Counted from the first letter of the stretch, positions 9,427 to 18,359 are shown. The stretch is DNA of 64,000 nucleotides from Promethearchaeota archaeon (GCA_016839555.1 JAEOUA010000010.1:434001-498000); one strand, 5' to 3'. Program-made: numbers and translations. Notes: generated from the sequence alone by a model not told the origin.

Positions 9427-10476
9427 ATGATTAGCATGTTTCAAAAAAATCCTTCTTTTTTCATAAAAATCCTTCAAGATCCTCGTATTCTTGAAAAAAT
9501 TGTGGGAGGATCGTTTAAAAAAGCTACTAGCCTTCATAAAAAATTTAATTATGATATGTTTATGGCTCTTCCTGGTGTTCCAATGATTTGTTCATTCGAA
9601 AAAATAATGCAAGATTTCACTATTGAAGAAAATAATAAAGTGATAAGAGGACCAGATGGGAGACTTGTATGGCGTACCAGCCCTGATGGAGCACATACAA
9701 GACATGGATTTATGCAATCTCCTGAAGATTGGGAGAAATATATGGAATTTGATGCTGATCATCGTGGAAATTATGCCTTAGTAAAAAGCACAGTTAAAGC
9801 GTGTAAGGAAATGTCAATTTGTCCTTTTTTTTTCCTATTTGGATCTGGCTTCTTTGAAGAATTATGTGGCATGTTTGGATTTGAAACATTATTCAAGCTA
9901 TTAATAAAGGATAAGAACTTCATTAAAAAAGCTGTTAAAGAAATGAGCGAATATACCATCTCAGTAGGAGAGAAAATTATTGAAGAAGGGGGCGAATATG
10001 TATATATGAGCAATGATTTAGGACTTAAAGGAACAAGTATCATTTCACCTCGCATGTTCAGAGAACTCTTCAAACCAAGTATCAAGAAGTTCTGCAATAA
10101 AATACATAACTGTGGGGGCAAGGTATTGATGCATTCTTGTGGGTATGTGATGAACCTGCTTCCAGATTTTGTTGAGATGGGAATTGATGCCCTCCATCCA
10201 ATAGAAAAGGCTGCGGGAAATGATATAGTAGATATAAAGAAAAAATATGGAAAAGACTTAACATTAATAGGAAATGTTCCCATTCCTCTATTAAGTCATG
10301 GAACTCCAGAAGAAGTCACTGAATACGTGAAATATCTGTTAGAAAATGTGTCTAAAGAGGGGGGGCATATTTTTTCTTCATCACATTCCATAACCAAATG
10401 GTGCAAGTTAGAAAACTTTTTAGCCTACAGCAAGGCAGTTAATGATTTTGGAACATATCCCATCAAAATTAGTTAA
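9427..10476 (+). CDS. Uroporphyrinogen-decarboxylase-superfamily protein (corrinoid methyltransferase-like)
   Basis: The 349-aa sequence is a UroD-like TIM barrel. The motif MHSCG contains His236-x-Cys238, the pair that with a later Cys binds zinc in the MtaA/MtbA methylcobalamin:thiol methyltransferases. Cys325 (KWCKLENF) is a candidate third ligand. True heme-pathway UroD lacks HxC, so a methyl-transfer role is more likely than porphyrin chemistry. No corrinoid protein is adjacent. The start ATG 9427 lies 7 nt after the end of the broken transporter. The usual N-terminal RERxxxALxxxxPDRxP segment is missing, so the 5' end may also have been lost at the same junction. Confidence 0.7.
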   Translation: MISMFQKNPSFFIKILQDPRILEKIVGGSFKKATSLHKKFNYDMFMALPGVPMICSFEKIMQDFTIEENNKVIRGPDGRLVWRTSPDGAHTRHGFMQSPEDWEKYMEFDADHRGNYALVKSTVKACKEMSICPFFFLFGSGFFEELCGMFGFETLFKLLIKDKNFIKKAVKEMSEYTISVGEKIIEEGGEYVYMSNDLGLKGTSIISPRMFRELFKPSIKKFCNKIHNCGGKVLMHSCGYVMNLLPDFVEMGIDALHPIEKAAGNDIVDIKKKYGKDLTLIGNVPIPLLSHGTPEEVTEYVKYLLENVSKEGGHIFSSSHSITKWCKLENFLAYSKAVNDFGTYPIKIS

Positions 10477-10821
10477 AAAAAAGGATAAATATTTCCCATA
10501 AAACAAATTATTTTTTATCATTCATTTTCTTGATTTTATAAGATAATTTTAGAAATTCATTAAAAAATCATTAACTTCTGGTTTTTTCTTTAGGAATGCA
10601 AAAAGACTCGATCTTTTCTAATTAAAGGAGTTAAATGAAAATTATACTAAATACATAAATCCAATCCCCGCCTAATTATTACTTTAAATGATTTTTAAAT
10701 GAAAAACCCTTACTTAACAAAATAGTTATAATTAACAAGATGTCTGGTTAATTGGACAAAAATTAGACAATCACGAAAGATAGCTTCGTCAGTTTTGAAT
10801 TAGTAAGGTAAAATAAAAACA
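10477..10821. other. Intergenic, 345 bp, between convergent genes
   Basis: The stretch lies between the UroD-like gene (plus strand) and the second GH4 gene (minus strand), which converge here. It is AT-rich with short A- and T-runs. I see no open frame, RNA gene or clear hairpin. Confidence 0.5.
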
Positions 10822-12147
10822 TTATTTAAAATTAGGTAAATATTTTTTTTGTACTCCCTTCATCTCATTAAATATTGCTTCAGCCATTTCAAAACTGCCA
10901 CAATTCACATCAATTGCTAAACAATCAATTGCTAGTTGCTTCGATTCTTGCAATATAGCCTCAACACATAAATCTTGAATAGAAGCTTCTATACGTAAGA
11001 TTGCCGCAATATTTTTAGGAATGTTCCCCAATTTTACTCCATGAACCCCCTCCTTATTTACAGTTCCGGAACATTCGATTACAAGATCTTGAGGAAGGTT
11101 GTCGATAATCCCATTATTGGGTATATTAACAGCAATTTCATAAGAATTACTATCTTTTATTATAGCTTCGATTATGGGGATTGCTCTCTCTCCAGATGGT
11201 TCTTTCAATAACATACCTTTTTTAGGATATCTTCCTTTCTTTAATCTTTTATGATACCTCTTGAATCGATCAGTACCCCCTTTATTGGCTTGTTCCATCA
11301 TTGTAATCCAGTCTGTTAAATCTTGTTGTGTAGTATATTGAGATCCTATCTGTAAATATTCACAAATATGATTATCGCCGACATAAGGAAACCATCCAAA
11401 CATTTTATATATCTCAAATGTAAGATCAGCAAAATGAAATCTATCCCACTTATCTTTAAAATACTCCATACATTTTATATTAAATTCAGGGATTAAATCA
11501 ACACCGGATTTTAAATCTTTTAATCCAAGTAAAAAGGCAAAATGATTAAGTCCTCCAGTAATTAGCTGCATCTCATTTAAATCTCTATTCAACATAGCTT
11601 GTATGTGATGCGAAGTTAAAAGTCCTATTTGGTGGCAAAGGCCAAGCATTTTCAATTTAGGAACCTCTCTTTTCAACGCAAGACATATACGTGATACAGG
11701 ATTTGAATAATTTATAAAGAAAGCATCAGGACATATTCTTTGAACATCTTTAGCTATCTTGACAATTTCTGGAATTTGACGGGCACTATGGAAGAATCCT
11801 CCCGCACCACCATTTTCACCCATTCTTTCAGTAGTCCCATGTTTTCTTGGGATTGTATTATCTTGCCAACGTAATTCAAATCGATCTCCATGTTCTGTAG
11901 AATTAATAATAAAATCTGCTCCTTTTAAAGCTTTTTCTCTATTTGTTGTAGATTCTATCGTAAATTTATTTCCAATTTTCTTATTATCTTCTGATACAAC
12001 CTCGTACACCATCTGTAATTTATTTTCGTCTGTATCGACGAGCGTAATTGTAGAACCATCCAAAATCTCACTTCGGTTCAAGTCAATGAAGGTGGGTGGG
12101 CCAAAAGCAGGGCTCCCTGCTCCAATTAAAACAATTTTTATATCCAT
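10822..12147 (-). CDS. GH4 family NAD-dependent glycosidase, second copy
   Basis: This 441-aa protein starts MDIKIVLIGAGSPAFGPP, the GH4 dinucleotide-binding loop. INYSNPVSR near residue 145 and the metal ligands Cys171 (GLCHQIG) and His202 (GGLNHFAF) are present. It is clearly diverged from the GH4 enzyme at 1842-3212 and likely prefers another sugar or linkage. GH4 members cover alpha-glucosides, alpha-galactosides, 6-phospho-beta-glucosides and galacturonides, and the sequence alone does not decide among them. The FKBP gene on the opposite strand diverges from it. Confidence 0.9.
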   Translation of the reverse strand: MDIKIVLIGAGSPAFGPPTFIDLNRSEILDGSTITLVDTDENKLQMVYEVVSEDNKKIGNKFTIESTTNREKALKGADFIINSTEHGDRFELRWQDNTIPRKHGTTERMGENGGAGGFFHSARQIPEIVKIAKDVQRICPDAFFINYSNPVSRICLALKREVPKLKMLGLCHQIGLLTSHHIQAMLNRDLNEMQLITGGLNHFAFLLGLKDLKSGVDLIPEFNIKCMEYFKDKWDRFHFADLTFEIYKMFGWFPYVGDNHICEYLQIGSQYTTQQDLTDWITMMEQANKGGTDRFKRYHKRLKKGRYPKKGMLLKEPSGERAIPIIEAIIKDSNSYEIAVNIPNNGIIDNLPQDLVIECSGTVNKEGVHGVKLGNIPKNIAAILRIEASIQDLCVEAILQESKQLAIDCLAIDVNCGSFEMAEAIFNEMKGVQKKYLPNFK

Positions 12148-12348
12148 TATATATCTTCAAATGAGAATAGAAAAATAAAATTCCTTAATTCTATTAAAAT
12201 GAAAAAAATAGTATCTAAAAACCTCTAAAAAATATAATTTATTTAATCTAATAACTCTCATAAATGTATCTTTATTTTATAACCGATTGATAAATAAGCA
12301 ATCAAATTATGATGAAAATGAATAATAGAAAGAGATAAGGTTAAAATT

Positions 12349-12864
12349 ATGTCGATAAAGAAAGGAGATGTGATAAAAGTAGCATATACCTTATGGGATG
12401 GAGAAGGGAGATTACTTAGCTCTAGCGATGAGAGAGAAGAAAAACAGATAAAAATCCACATAGGAAGAGGTCAAGTTATACCAGAATTTGAACAAGCTCT
12501 CATTGGCATGGAAAAGGGAGAAGAAAAAGAATTTGTTTTACAACCAAACGAAGCTTACGGAGAATTTAATCCATTATTAGTTGAAAAAATTCCCAGAGAT
12601 AAATTATCAAATAAAGATGATGTGGATATGAAAATAGGAAACAAAGTGGAAGTGATCGCTCCTAATGGAATGTCCTCTATGGGCTGGATAAGATTAATTG
12701 AGGATGATTTTATTATTGTCGATATGAATCCACCTTTAGCGGGAAGGATTCTAAAATTTAAAGTAAGAATAATTGATACTAATTTGGAGCCAGAACCGAC
12801 CATCAATCCTTTTCTTTTTGGCATGAGCTGTGGAGATTCATGCGATCATGACCAAAATCATTAA
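12349..12864 (+). CDS. FKBP-type peptidyl-prolyl isomerase, SlyD-like
   Basis: The 171-aa protein opens IKKGDVIKVAYTLWDGEG and contains IGRGQVIPEFEQALIGM, the FKBP core that catalyses proline cis/trans isomerisation. The long insert after YGEFNPLLVEKIPRDKL is the insert-in-flap chaperone domain of SlyD and the longer archaeal FKBPs. The C-terminus CGDSCDHDQNH is Cys/His-rich like SlyD tails and may bind metal. It has no signal peptide and would act in the cytoplasm as a folding helper. Confidence 0.9.
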   Translation: MSIKKGDVIKVAYTLWDGEGRLLSSSDEREEKQIKIHIGRGQVIPEFEQALIGMEKGEEKEFVLQPNEAYGEFNPLLVEKIPRDKLSNKDDVDMKIGNKVEVIAPNGMSSMGWIRLIEDDFIIVDMNPPLAGRILKFKVRIIDTNLEPEPTINPFLFGMSCGDSCDHDQNH

Positions 12865-12925
12865 ATTAAAGAAAAAGACTAATTAAATATTAATAAGATT
12901 TATAATATTAAAAATTTCAATTTAT

Positions 12926-13726
12926 TCATTTAAATCCTTGTAAAAACGAATCAACATTCTTACCCAGCACATCATGGTTATATCCGCCTTCCATTAGAGC
13001 AAATCTCCGTCCCTTACATAATTTTTCTGAATATTTCTTCATCAATTCTCCTAAATGAGTGTAGTCCTCCGGATATAATAAACCACCCCAATCATCTATT
13101 CCCTGATCGAATCCCGCTGATGCGGCGAAAATATCAATATCTTTAAGATTATTCATATAAGTTTCTACTTCTTCAATATATTGTTGATTAGTAGAGGCAT
13201 CAGGATTCAATATCTCAACTTTAAACCTATCTTTTCGATTTGCAAGAATGTTAATATTTCCATTTCAAGAGATTATATGAAAGATATAATCTTCCCCTGT
13301 GTGCAAATCGAAATCCAATATGAACGCAGATTTGATCTTATTTTCAGAAAATAGTCTTAAGAGACTGATACTCATATTGTTAAAGAAGCAAAACCCCCAA
13401 CAAGAATTGGCAGAGGCATGGTGTCCTGGAGGTCTTATTAAAGCAAATGTTGGATTTCCTTCATATGCCTCTTCAGCAGCCAAGATGGCACCTCCAGCAG
13501 CTAAAGAAGCCATTTCAAATAAGAGATCTCTTCTTTTTATATAATTATAATGACTTTCTGTATGCGCTCTGAGAATATTTTCTTTTGAAGCGGGTTCTGG
13601 AGTAATTATTTCATATTCGGGGTTTTTAGAGAGTACATTCATTATGCTTTGAATCCTTCCGCTTGATGCGGCAGGGTCCATTGCATAGTCAGAAGTATAA
13701 AATTTTTCATGAAAAACAATTTTCAT
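12926..13726 (-). CDS. HDAC/AcuC/acetylpolyamine amidohydrolase-family deacetylase, gene split by a 30-nt BHB intron
   Basis: Read straight through, the frame ends at TGA 13265-13267 after 153 codons, then resumes in the same frame. Removing 13264-13293 joins 13726-13294 to 13263-12926 into 256 codons without a stop and restores LHTGDGNINIL. The spliced protein has the full zinc-deacetylase set: RPPGHHA (His102/His103), zinc ligands Asp140 and His142 in FDLHTG, Asp197 in SAGFD, and Tyr239 in EGGYN. Such enzymes remove acetyl groups from lysines or polyamines. The intron falls just after the DLH ligands, so an unspliced product would lack the third ligand and Tyr. Neighbours do not show the substrate. 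A pseudogene is possible but does not explain the exact restoration of frame and motif. Confidence 0.85.
13264..13293 (-). other. 30-nt bulge-helix-bulge intron in a protein-coding gene
   Basis: On the minus strand the elements run in order. Exon CAGG (13299-13296) is followed by bulge GGA (13295-13293), a 9-bp stem (13292-13284 with 13278-13270, loop CTTTC), CTTG (13269-13266), bulge AAA (13265-13263) and exon TGG. CAGG pairs with CTTG over 4 bp, one of them G-U. The tRNA-splicing endonuclease recognises a 4-bp helix between two 3-nt bulges and cuts after the second base of each. Those cuts remove exactly 13293-13264. A 12-bp helix between exon sequences 13313-13302 and 13244-13233 closes the whole fold. 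Confidence 0.85.
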
Positions 13727-13815
13727 CTATAGTCACTAATTTCTTTTATATATGGGTTCTAAAAATATTTTAGGAATTTTCTAATTATTTTTATGGTTAA
13801 TTATAATTTTAAATT

Positions 13816-15039
13816 TTAAAATTTCATGACTTCAATGGGAAAATGTTCCTTTAATTTTTTCAATATCTCATTTATATGGTGTTGGTTTCGAGTTTCAATC
13901 TCTAAAATTACTTCTGCTTGTTTATACTCTAATTCTAATTTTTCTCGTTCATGAATAATTGAAATAATATTTCCTTTTTCTTCCGCAATCACTCTTAAAA
14001 CATTCAATAATGCTCCAGGAACATCTGAAACTTTAGTTTTAAATTTTAATAATCTTCCCGCTTTTATTAAGCCTTTTTTAATAATTCGATTTAAAAGATT
14101 GGGGGTTAAATTTCCACCGGAAATAATAACTGCTACATTTTTATTTGTAATATTCAATTTCTTACTCAATAATGCCGCAAGTCCCGCAGCGCCCGCACCT
14201 TCCACATATATTTTAGACCGCTCTAATAATAATAAAATAGCATTAGCCACTTCTTCATCTGACACTAAGAGAATATCATCTACATATTCTTTAATCATCT
14301 CTAGAGTCATATCTCCTGGTTTTTTCACAGCTATTCCATCGCAAATAGTATCCTTCATTTCTAATGGTTTTAAGTCTTTACCTTTAAAAGCTTCAAACAT
14401 AAAAGGAGCTTTATCAGATTGAACTCCTATTATTTTAATATTTGAATTTAATTTTTTACAATAAGAACTAATTCCACTAATCAATCCCCCTCCTCCTATT
14501 GGACAGAGAATATATTCGATTTCTGGAAATTGTTCTAAAACTTCTAAGCCAATAGTTGCTTGTCCTTTTATAATATTCATGTCATTAAACGCATGAATGA
14601 AGATGAGATCCTCCTCATTTTTGATTTCAAGTGCTTTTTGGTAAGCATCATCATAAGTCATGCCATGTTCTACAACTTTCCCTTTATCATTGTAATTTTT
14701 AATCGCTTCGATTTTAACGATTGGTGAATTTTCAGGAACAACAATTGTAGAATTTATATCAAATAATTTTGCTGCCAAAGCTACCGCTTGTCCGTGATTT
14801 CCCGCAGATGCTGTAATGACTCCCTTTTTTCTCTCCGTTTCTGGGAGGTTTGAAATTTTATTATAGGCCCCTCTTATTTTAAACGATCCTGTTCTCTGAA
14901 AATTTTCTAATTTTAGAAAAACTTGGTTGTTTGTCAATACAGAAAAGGTATGGCTTCTTTCTAATGGGGTATAATGGATAATTCCAGTCAAATTTTTTCT
15001 TATAGTCTCAATTTCTTCAATATAATCCTTTTCACTCAT
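13816..15039 (-). CDS. ilvA: Threonine dehydratase (threonine ammonia-lyase) with ACT-type C-terminus
   Basis: The 407-aa PLP enzyme converts threonine to 2-oxobutyrate and ammonia. The cofactor lysine is Lys54 in TGSFKIRGAYNK. SAGNHGQAVA near residue 98 binds substrate, and PIGGGGLISG is the PLP phosphate loop. About 75 C-terminal residues form one ACT-like domain (ending HINEILKKLKEHFPIEVMKF), the length of catabolic or mesophilic archaeal forms rather than the two-domain biosynthetic E. coli IlvA. The product could feed isoleucine synthesis or propionyl-type fermentation. It also fits tdcB. Confidence 0.92.
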   Translation of the reverse strand: MSEKDYIEEIETIRKNLTGIIHYTPLERSHTFSVLTNNQVFLKLENFQRTGSFKIRGAYNKISNLPETERKKGVITASAGNHGQAVALAAKLFDINSTIVVPENSPIVKIEAIKNYNDKGKVVEHGMTYDDAYQKALEIKNEEDLIFIHAFNDMNIIKGQATIGLEVLEQFPEIEYILCPIGGGGLISGISSYCKKLNSNIKIIGVQSDKAPFMFEAFKGKDLKPLEMKDTICDGIAVKKPGDMTLEMIKEYVDDILLVSDEEVANAILLLLERSKIYVEGAGAAGLAALLSKKLNITNKNVAVIISGGNLTPNLLNRIIKKGLIKAGRLLKFKTKVSDVPGALLNVLRVIAEEKGNIISIIHEREKLELEYKQAEVILEIETRNQHHINEILKKLKEHFPIEVMKF

Positions 15040-15160
15040 CTTTTTTTATCTATTCAAAATATTAGTTTTGAAAACATCTATACAAATTATAATAATAGAA
15101 AGTAAGTAATAAAAAAATAGATTTTAGAGTTTTAATAATTATATTTCGATATGAATAACC

Positions 15161-15745
15161 TTATAGAGGTTTAGCAAGAATCGCTTTTACCCGTAGTTTA
15201 TCAAATTCACTTGTAGGAGCAGGCTTTATCAAGCAAACAGTATCGGCCCCCCTCCCTGTACCTCCTATACATAGAATATCCCTATCAAGGTCGGAAATTA
15301 AACCTCCATCCACCGCCATTGAAGCGATCTCGATACAAACTTTAACACCTTGACTAAATTGTGCACGTAAAAATTGCGCAAGGAGTTCAATAAAGCCCCA
15401 TTGGTTAAAATTCTTTCTTATCCCTCGTTCAATGCCACCCATTGAATGGGTTCCAGTTATTATTTTAAGTCCCTTGCTTTTTAATATTTCTAATTTATCT
15501 TCGGGAAGCTCTTGTCTCTTCTTAGAGCCCATAAAATAATATGAATGGGTAACAGTAATAATATTATAGTTTTCAAGATTGAATAATTCTGCTGCTTTTT
15601 CTGCTGTAGTCCCTGTTGTACTTGCTATAACTATATCGTTTATATTAAATTTATCCGCGTATTCTTTCGCAATCGCTAATGTTTGATCTGTATTATGAGG
15701 GCCTCCTCTCTCAAAATATGTAACTTCACATTTTAAATCTGCCAT
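15161..15745 (-). CDS. Stand-alone pyruvate kinase alpha/beta (C-terminal) domain protein
   Basis: The 194-aa protein resembles the C-terminal regulatory domain of pyruvate kinase without the catalytic barrel. Marks are IVIASTTGTTAEKAAELF, VTHSYYFMG and CIGGTGRGADTVCLIKPA. Free-standing versions are common in archaea and have no established role. It cannot itself act as pyruvate kinase because the TIM barrel is missing. It follows the same strand as the threonine dehydratase but is separated by about 120 bp, so co-transcription is uncertain. Confidence 0.8.
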   Translation of the reverse strand: MADLKCEVTYFERGGPHNTDQTLAIAKEYADKFNINDIVIASTTGTTAEKAAELFNLENYNIITVTHSYYFMGSKKRQELPEDKLEILKSKGLKIITGTHSMGGIERGIRKNFNQWGFIELLAQFLRAQFSQGVKVCIEIASMAVDGGLISDLDRDILCIGGTGRGADTVCLIKPAPTSEFDKLRVKAILAKPL

Positions 15746-16057
15746 AAGGAATTCACTAATCTGTTTTATTTTCTTGTGAATAAACTAGTCTTTTGTAATT
15801 AAATAATTTTTATGAGTCCTAAACTTAATTATTTTAAATAATAAAAATAATATTTCAATAGAATTAATTTTGGTGAACAACAAATCCTAAATCTCATAAA
15901 TTTCATCTCTATCATGATTGGGGGTGATTTTCATAGAATATATACTCATCATATCTTAATCTGTGGGAATCTTTAATTTTTAGACCTAAGATATAAATAT
16001 AGTGTTTAAATTCTACTATTAACCAAATATATTATTTAAAAATATTTAATTCGGATT
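15746..16057. other. Intergenic, 312 bp, divergent promoters
   Basis: The interval separates the pyruvate-kinase-domain gene (minus) from the phosphoribosyltransferase gene (plus). It is AT-rich and must contain both promoters. I see no open frame or RNA gene. Confidence 0.5.
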
Positions 16058-16723
16058 ATGAAATATAGGAACAGAAAAGAAGCAGGAGAAAAATTAGCAG
16101 ATGATTTAAAAAAGCATCCAAAATTAATGACCAACTCTGTTATTATGGCAATACCTCGTGGAGGAGTTCCAGTGGCATACGCAATTTCAGAAATAACAAA
16201 AATACCCTTTTATTTAGCTATTACAAAAAAATTATCACATCCTAGTAATCCTGAAGTTGCGATCGGCGCTATAGCGGCTGATGGCTCTTATGAAATTAAT
16301 CAAGGGATGCAATTTTATGGAATAAATAGTAATTTAATTGAAGATATTAAACAAAAAGCAATGGAAAAAGTTAAGAGTAGACTAGATAAATATACCAACG
16401 GACATGAACCTATTGTTTTAGGAAAAAAGGTGATAGTTGTCGATGACGGTATAGCAACTGGATATACAGCATTAGTTACTGGAAAATACGTGAAAAATAA
16501 GGGCGCAAAACACACAGTTCTTGCAATTCCCGTTTGTCCACAAAATAGTATAAACCGAGTCAAAAAAGTTTATGATGAATTAATTTGTCCATTAAAGATA
16601 GATTCTTATGCGTTTGCTGTCAGCGCATATTATGAAGATTTTCATCAAAATACAGATAAAGAATTATACGATTATCTTGAAAAAGCAAAGCGTGAAAAAT
16701 TATTATATAAAGACCTTGATTAG
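16058..16723 (+). CDS. Type I phosphoribosyltransferase-domain protein
   Basis: The 221-aa protein has the PRPP-binding motif VIVVDDGIATGYTA at about residues 126-139, with the acidic pair and glycine-threonine loop of type I phosphoribosyltransferases. MAIPRGGVPVAYAI near residue 30 is the usual pyrophosphate-side loop. The base acceptor cannot be assigned; many members are annotated only as putative PRTases of the YGR-like group. The 3' end converges with the ATP-cone gene with only 18 bp between stops. Confidence 0.85.
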   Translation: MKYRNRKEAGEKLADDLKKHPKLMTNSVIMAIPRGGVPVAYAISEITKIPFYLAITKKLSHPSNPEVAIGAIAADGSYEINQGMQFYGINSNLIEDIKQKAMEKVKSRLDKYTNGHEPIVLGKKVIVVDDGIATGYTALVTGKYVKNKGAKHTVLAIPVCPQNSINRVKKVYDELICPLKIDSYAFAVSAYYEDFHQNTDKELYDYLEKAKREKLLYKDLD

Positions 16724-16741
16724 CTAAAGTTCATAAGTTTC

Positions 16742-17026
16742 TTATATTATCTTAAAATTAATACTCTCTTCTGATAATTGTTTTTTCTTACGAATATCAT
16801 ATTGTATCATCTTTTTTGCAGCTTCAGGGTCCTTCTTTTCTAAATATTTGAGCTGTAATTCTCTAATTGTGGAACTGGAAACTTTATACAGTTCTTCAGC
16901 AACTTTATCAGCAACTTGTTTAGCAACCTCTTCAGACGCCCCGGCAGCCTTACATGCTTCAAAGATTCGTTCCTTTTTGAATTTCTCAATTTTTCCATCT
17001 TTCTTTACAACTTGTAAATCAACCAT
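16742..17026 (-). CDS. Small ATP-cone domain protein
   Basis: The sequence after the chosen ATG (17026) reads VDLQVVKKDGKIEKFKKERI, then a helical AGASEEVAKQVADKVAEELY segment and IRELQLKYLEKKDPEAA. This is the ATP-cone fold that senses ATP/dATP in ribonucleotide reductase and NrdR. Here it stands alone in about 94 aa, so it may be a nucleotide-responsive regulator. It lacks the NrdR zinc ribbon. GAGGGG upstream favours the ATG; a TTG at 17053 would add nine residues. Confidence 0.8.
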   Translation of the reverse strand: MVDLQVVKKDGKIEKFKKERIFEACKAAGASEEVAKQVADKVAEELYKVSSSTIRELQLKYLEKKDPEAAKKMIQYDIRKKKQLSEESINFKII

Positions 17027-17294
17027 TTTCTTTTTATTTCCCCTCACAACCAAAATATAAGAGATTTCAATAAAATTGAAATTTAGTGATAAAAATTTTA
17101 TACTAAATTAATAACCTTTTTGTAATATTTAAATATAATTTTTAAAAATTATATTCTTTAATTTATTAATTCTTCTTGTTCCTTTGAAGGGAATTAATAG
17201 AAAAAAAGAAAATTAAGAAGAGTTAATTTAAACCGATAAGATCCTCTATAAAGAGAGTAAATCCAATTAAGGAGATTATATATCAGTAATAATT

Positions 17295-17582
17295 TTACTC
17301 TTCTGGTGGAGCTAAGACGATTTCTATAGAAGAAACATTGTTAGTTGTACCATCATCACCCTCTAATTTCTCAGTATCTATTCGAATATCTTGATATGTG
17401 GTTCCCTTCAAGAAGCGATTTTTCAAAATTTCACAAACATCGACCGCATGAGAAATTGCTCTACCACGGGCTTTGACCACAACATCTTCACCTTTATTAA
17501 GTATCATCATAGCTGCCATTACGTAATTCATAGTAGGGCGGCGTCCGATATAAACCGCGTTTTCATCCTTATTTTTCGACAT
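17295..17582 (-). CDS. albA: Alba DNA/RNA-binding chromatin protein
   Basis: The 95-aa protein matches Alba: VYIGRRPTMNYVMAAMMIL, then VVVKARGRAISHAVDVCEIL, with an acidic C-terminus. Alba dimers coat DNA and bind RNA in archaea. The usual Lys16-Lys17 pair of the IGKKP motif is Arg-Arg here; this keeps the charge but removes the lysine that is acetylated in Sulfolobus Alba. That is worth noting because a deacetylase-family gene lies 4 kb away, although no functional link can be drawn. Confidence 0.93.
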   Translation of the reverse strand: MSKNKDENAVYIGRRPTMNYVMAAMMILNKGEDVVVKARGRAISHAVDVCEILKNRFLKGTTYQDIRIDTEKLEGDDGTTNNVSSIEIVLAPPEE

Positions 17583-17840
17583 TTTATTTTTCTCTGTGTT
17601 TTATTTTCTATTCATTTAAAGTTCGGGTATTATATATATAAATAATTCAAATTTTTTTTTATTTTTAATTGATTTTCCAAAAATAAAGTTAAAGTTAAAA
17701 ATTTAATAAAGAGTTCTTTTAAAGAATATGATAAGTCTTTTTATAATAATATTTCTTGAGAAAAACGAGAATAATTCTTTATTTGGAGGTTTTTGAAAGA
17801 TCTTTCCCTTTTTACCTTTGAAGATTTGAAAATACAATAT

Positions 17841-18359
17841 TCAATTAGATTTGTTTTTAGCCTTTTTAGCTAATTCTAAAACTTTTTTAGGAAAAGTTAA
17901 AGTAGGATCTATTTCTAATGCTTTATTACAAGCTTTAATCGCCTTATTGTAATGTTTTTGATTATAATAAGCAGAACCTAAATTTGTTAAAGCATCCGTA
18001 TCTTTTGGATTTAATTCAAGTGCTTTTTGAGCCGCGCTAATTGATTTATCAAATTCATTCATATCAATATAGACAGTGCTTAATTCACTATAAGAGACTG
18101 CTAATTTTGGATTTATTTCTATCGCTCTTGTTAAAGCTTTAATTGCATTAGGGTAATCTTCTAATTCATAGTATATATACCCTAAATTATGCCAAGTAAT
18201 CGCATCTTGGGAGAAAATGTCAAGAACTTTTTTATAGGTTTCTATAGCTTTCGAAAATTGTTTATTCTTATAATATGCATATCCTAAATTAATCCATGCA
18301 TTAATATCTTTAGGATTATTATTTAGGATTTGTTTATAAGCTTTAATTTCATCATTCAT
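17841..18359 (-). CDS. Tetratricopeptide-repeat protein
   Basis: The 172-aa protein consists of about four and a half 34-residue TPR units, recognisable by repeated W-x-N-L-G-x-A-Y/Y-x-x-x-x-x-Y-x-x-A-I blocks: AWINLGYAYYKNKQFSKAIE, TWHNLGYIYYELEDYPNAIK, SYSELSTVYIDMNEFDKSIS and ALTNLGSAYYNQKHYNKAIK. TPR arrays are protein-binding scaffolds. There is no signal peptide or membrane helix, so it is cytoplasmic. The partner is unknown. Confidence 0.9.
   Translation of the reverse strand: MNDEIKAYKQILNNNPKDINAWINLGYAYYKNKQFSKAIETYKKVLDIFSQDAITWHNLGYIYYELEDYPNAIKALTRAIEINPKLAVSYSELSTVYIDMNEFDKSISAAQKALELNPKDTDALTNLGSAYYNQKHYNKAIKACNKALEIDPTLTFPKKVLELAKKAKNKSN

Noticed and set aside
13265..13267. 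UGA as selenocysteine in the HDAC-family gene
   Set aside because: The family has no cysteine at this site, the codon lies in a 30-nt segment absent from the expected sequence, and removal at BHB cut sites restores the protein. Splicing explains it better.
13265..13726. HDAC-family gene as two separate genes or a plain pseudogene
   Set aside because: Both parts share one frame with no other damage, all catalytic residues survive, and the insert has an exact BHB fold.
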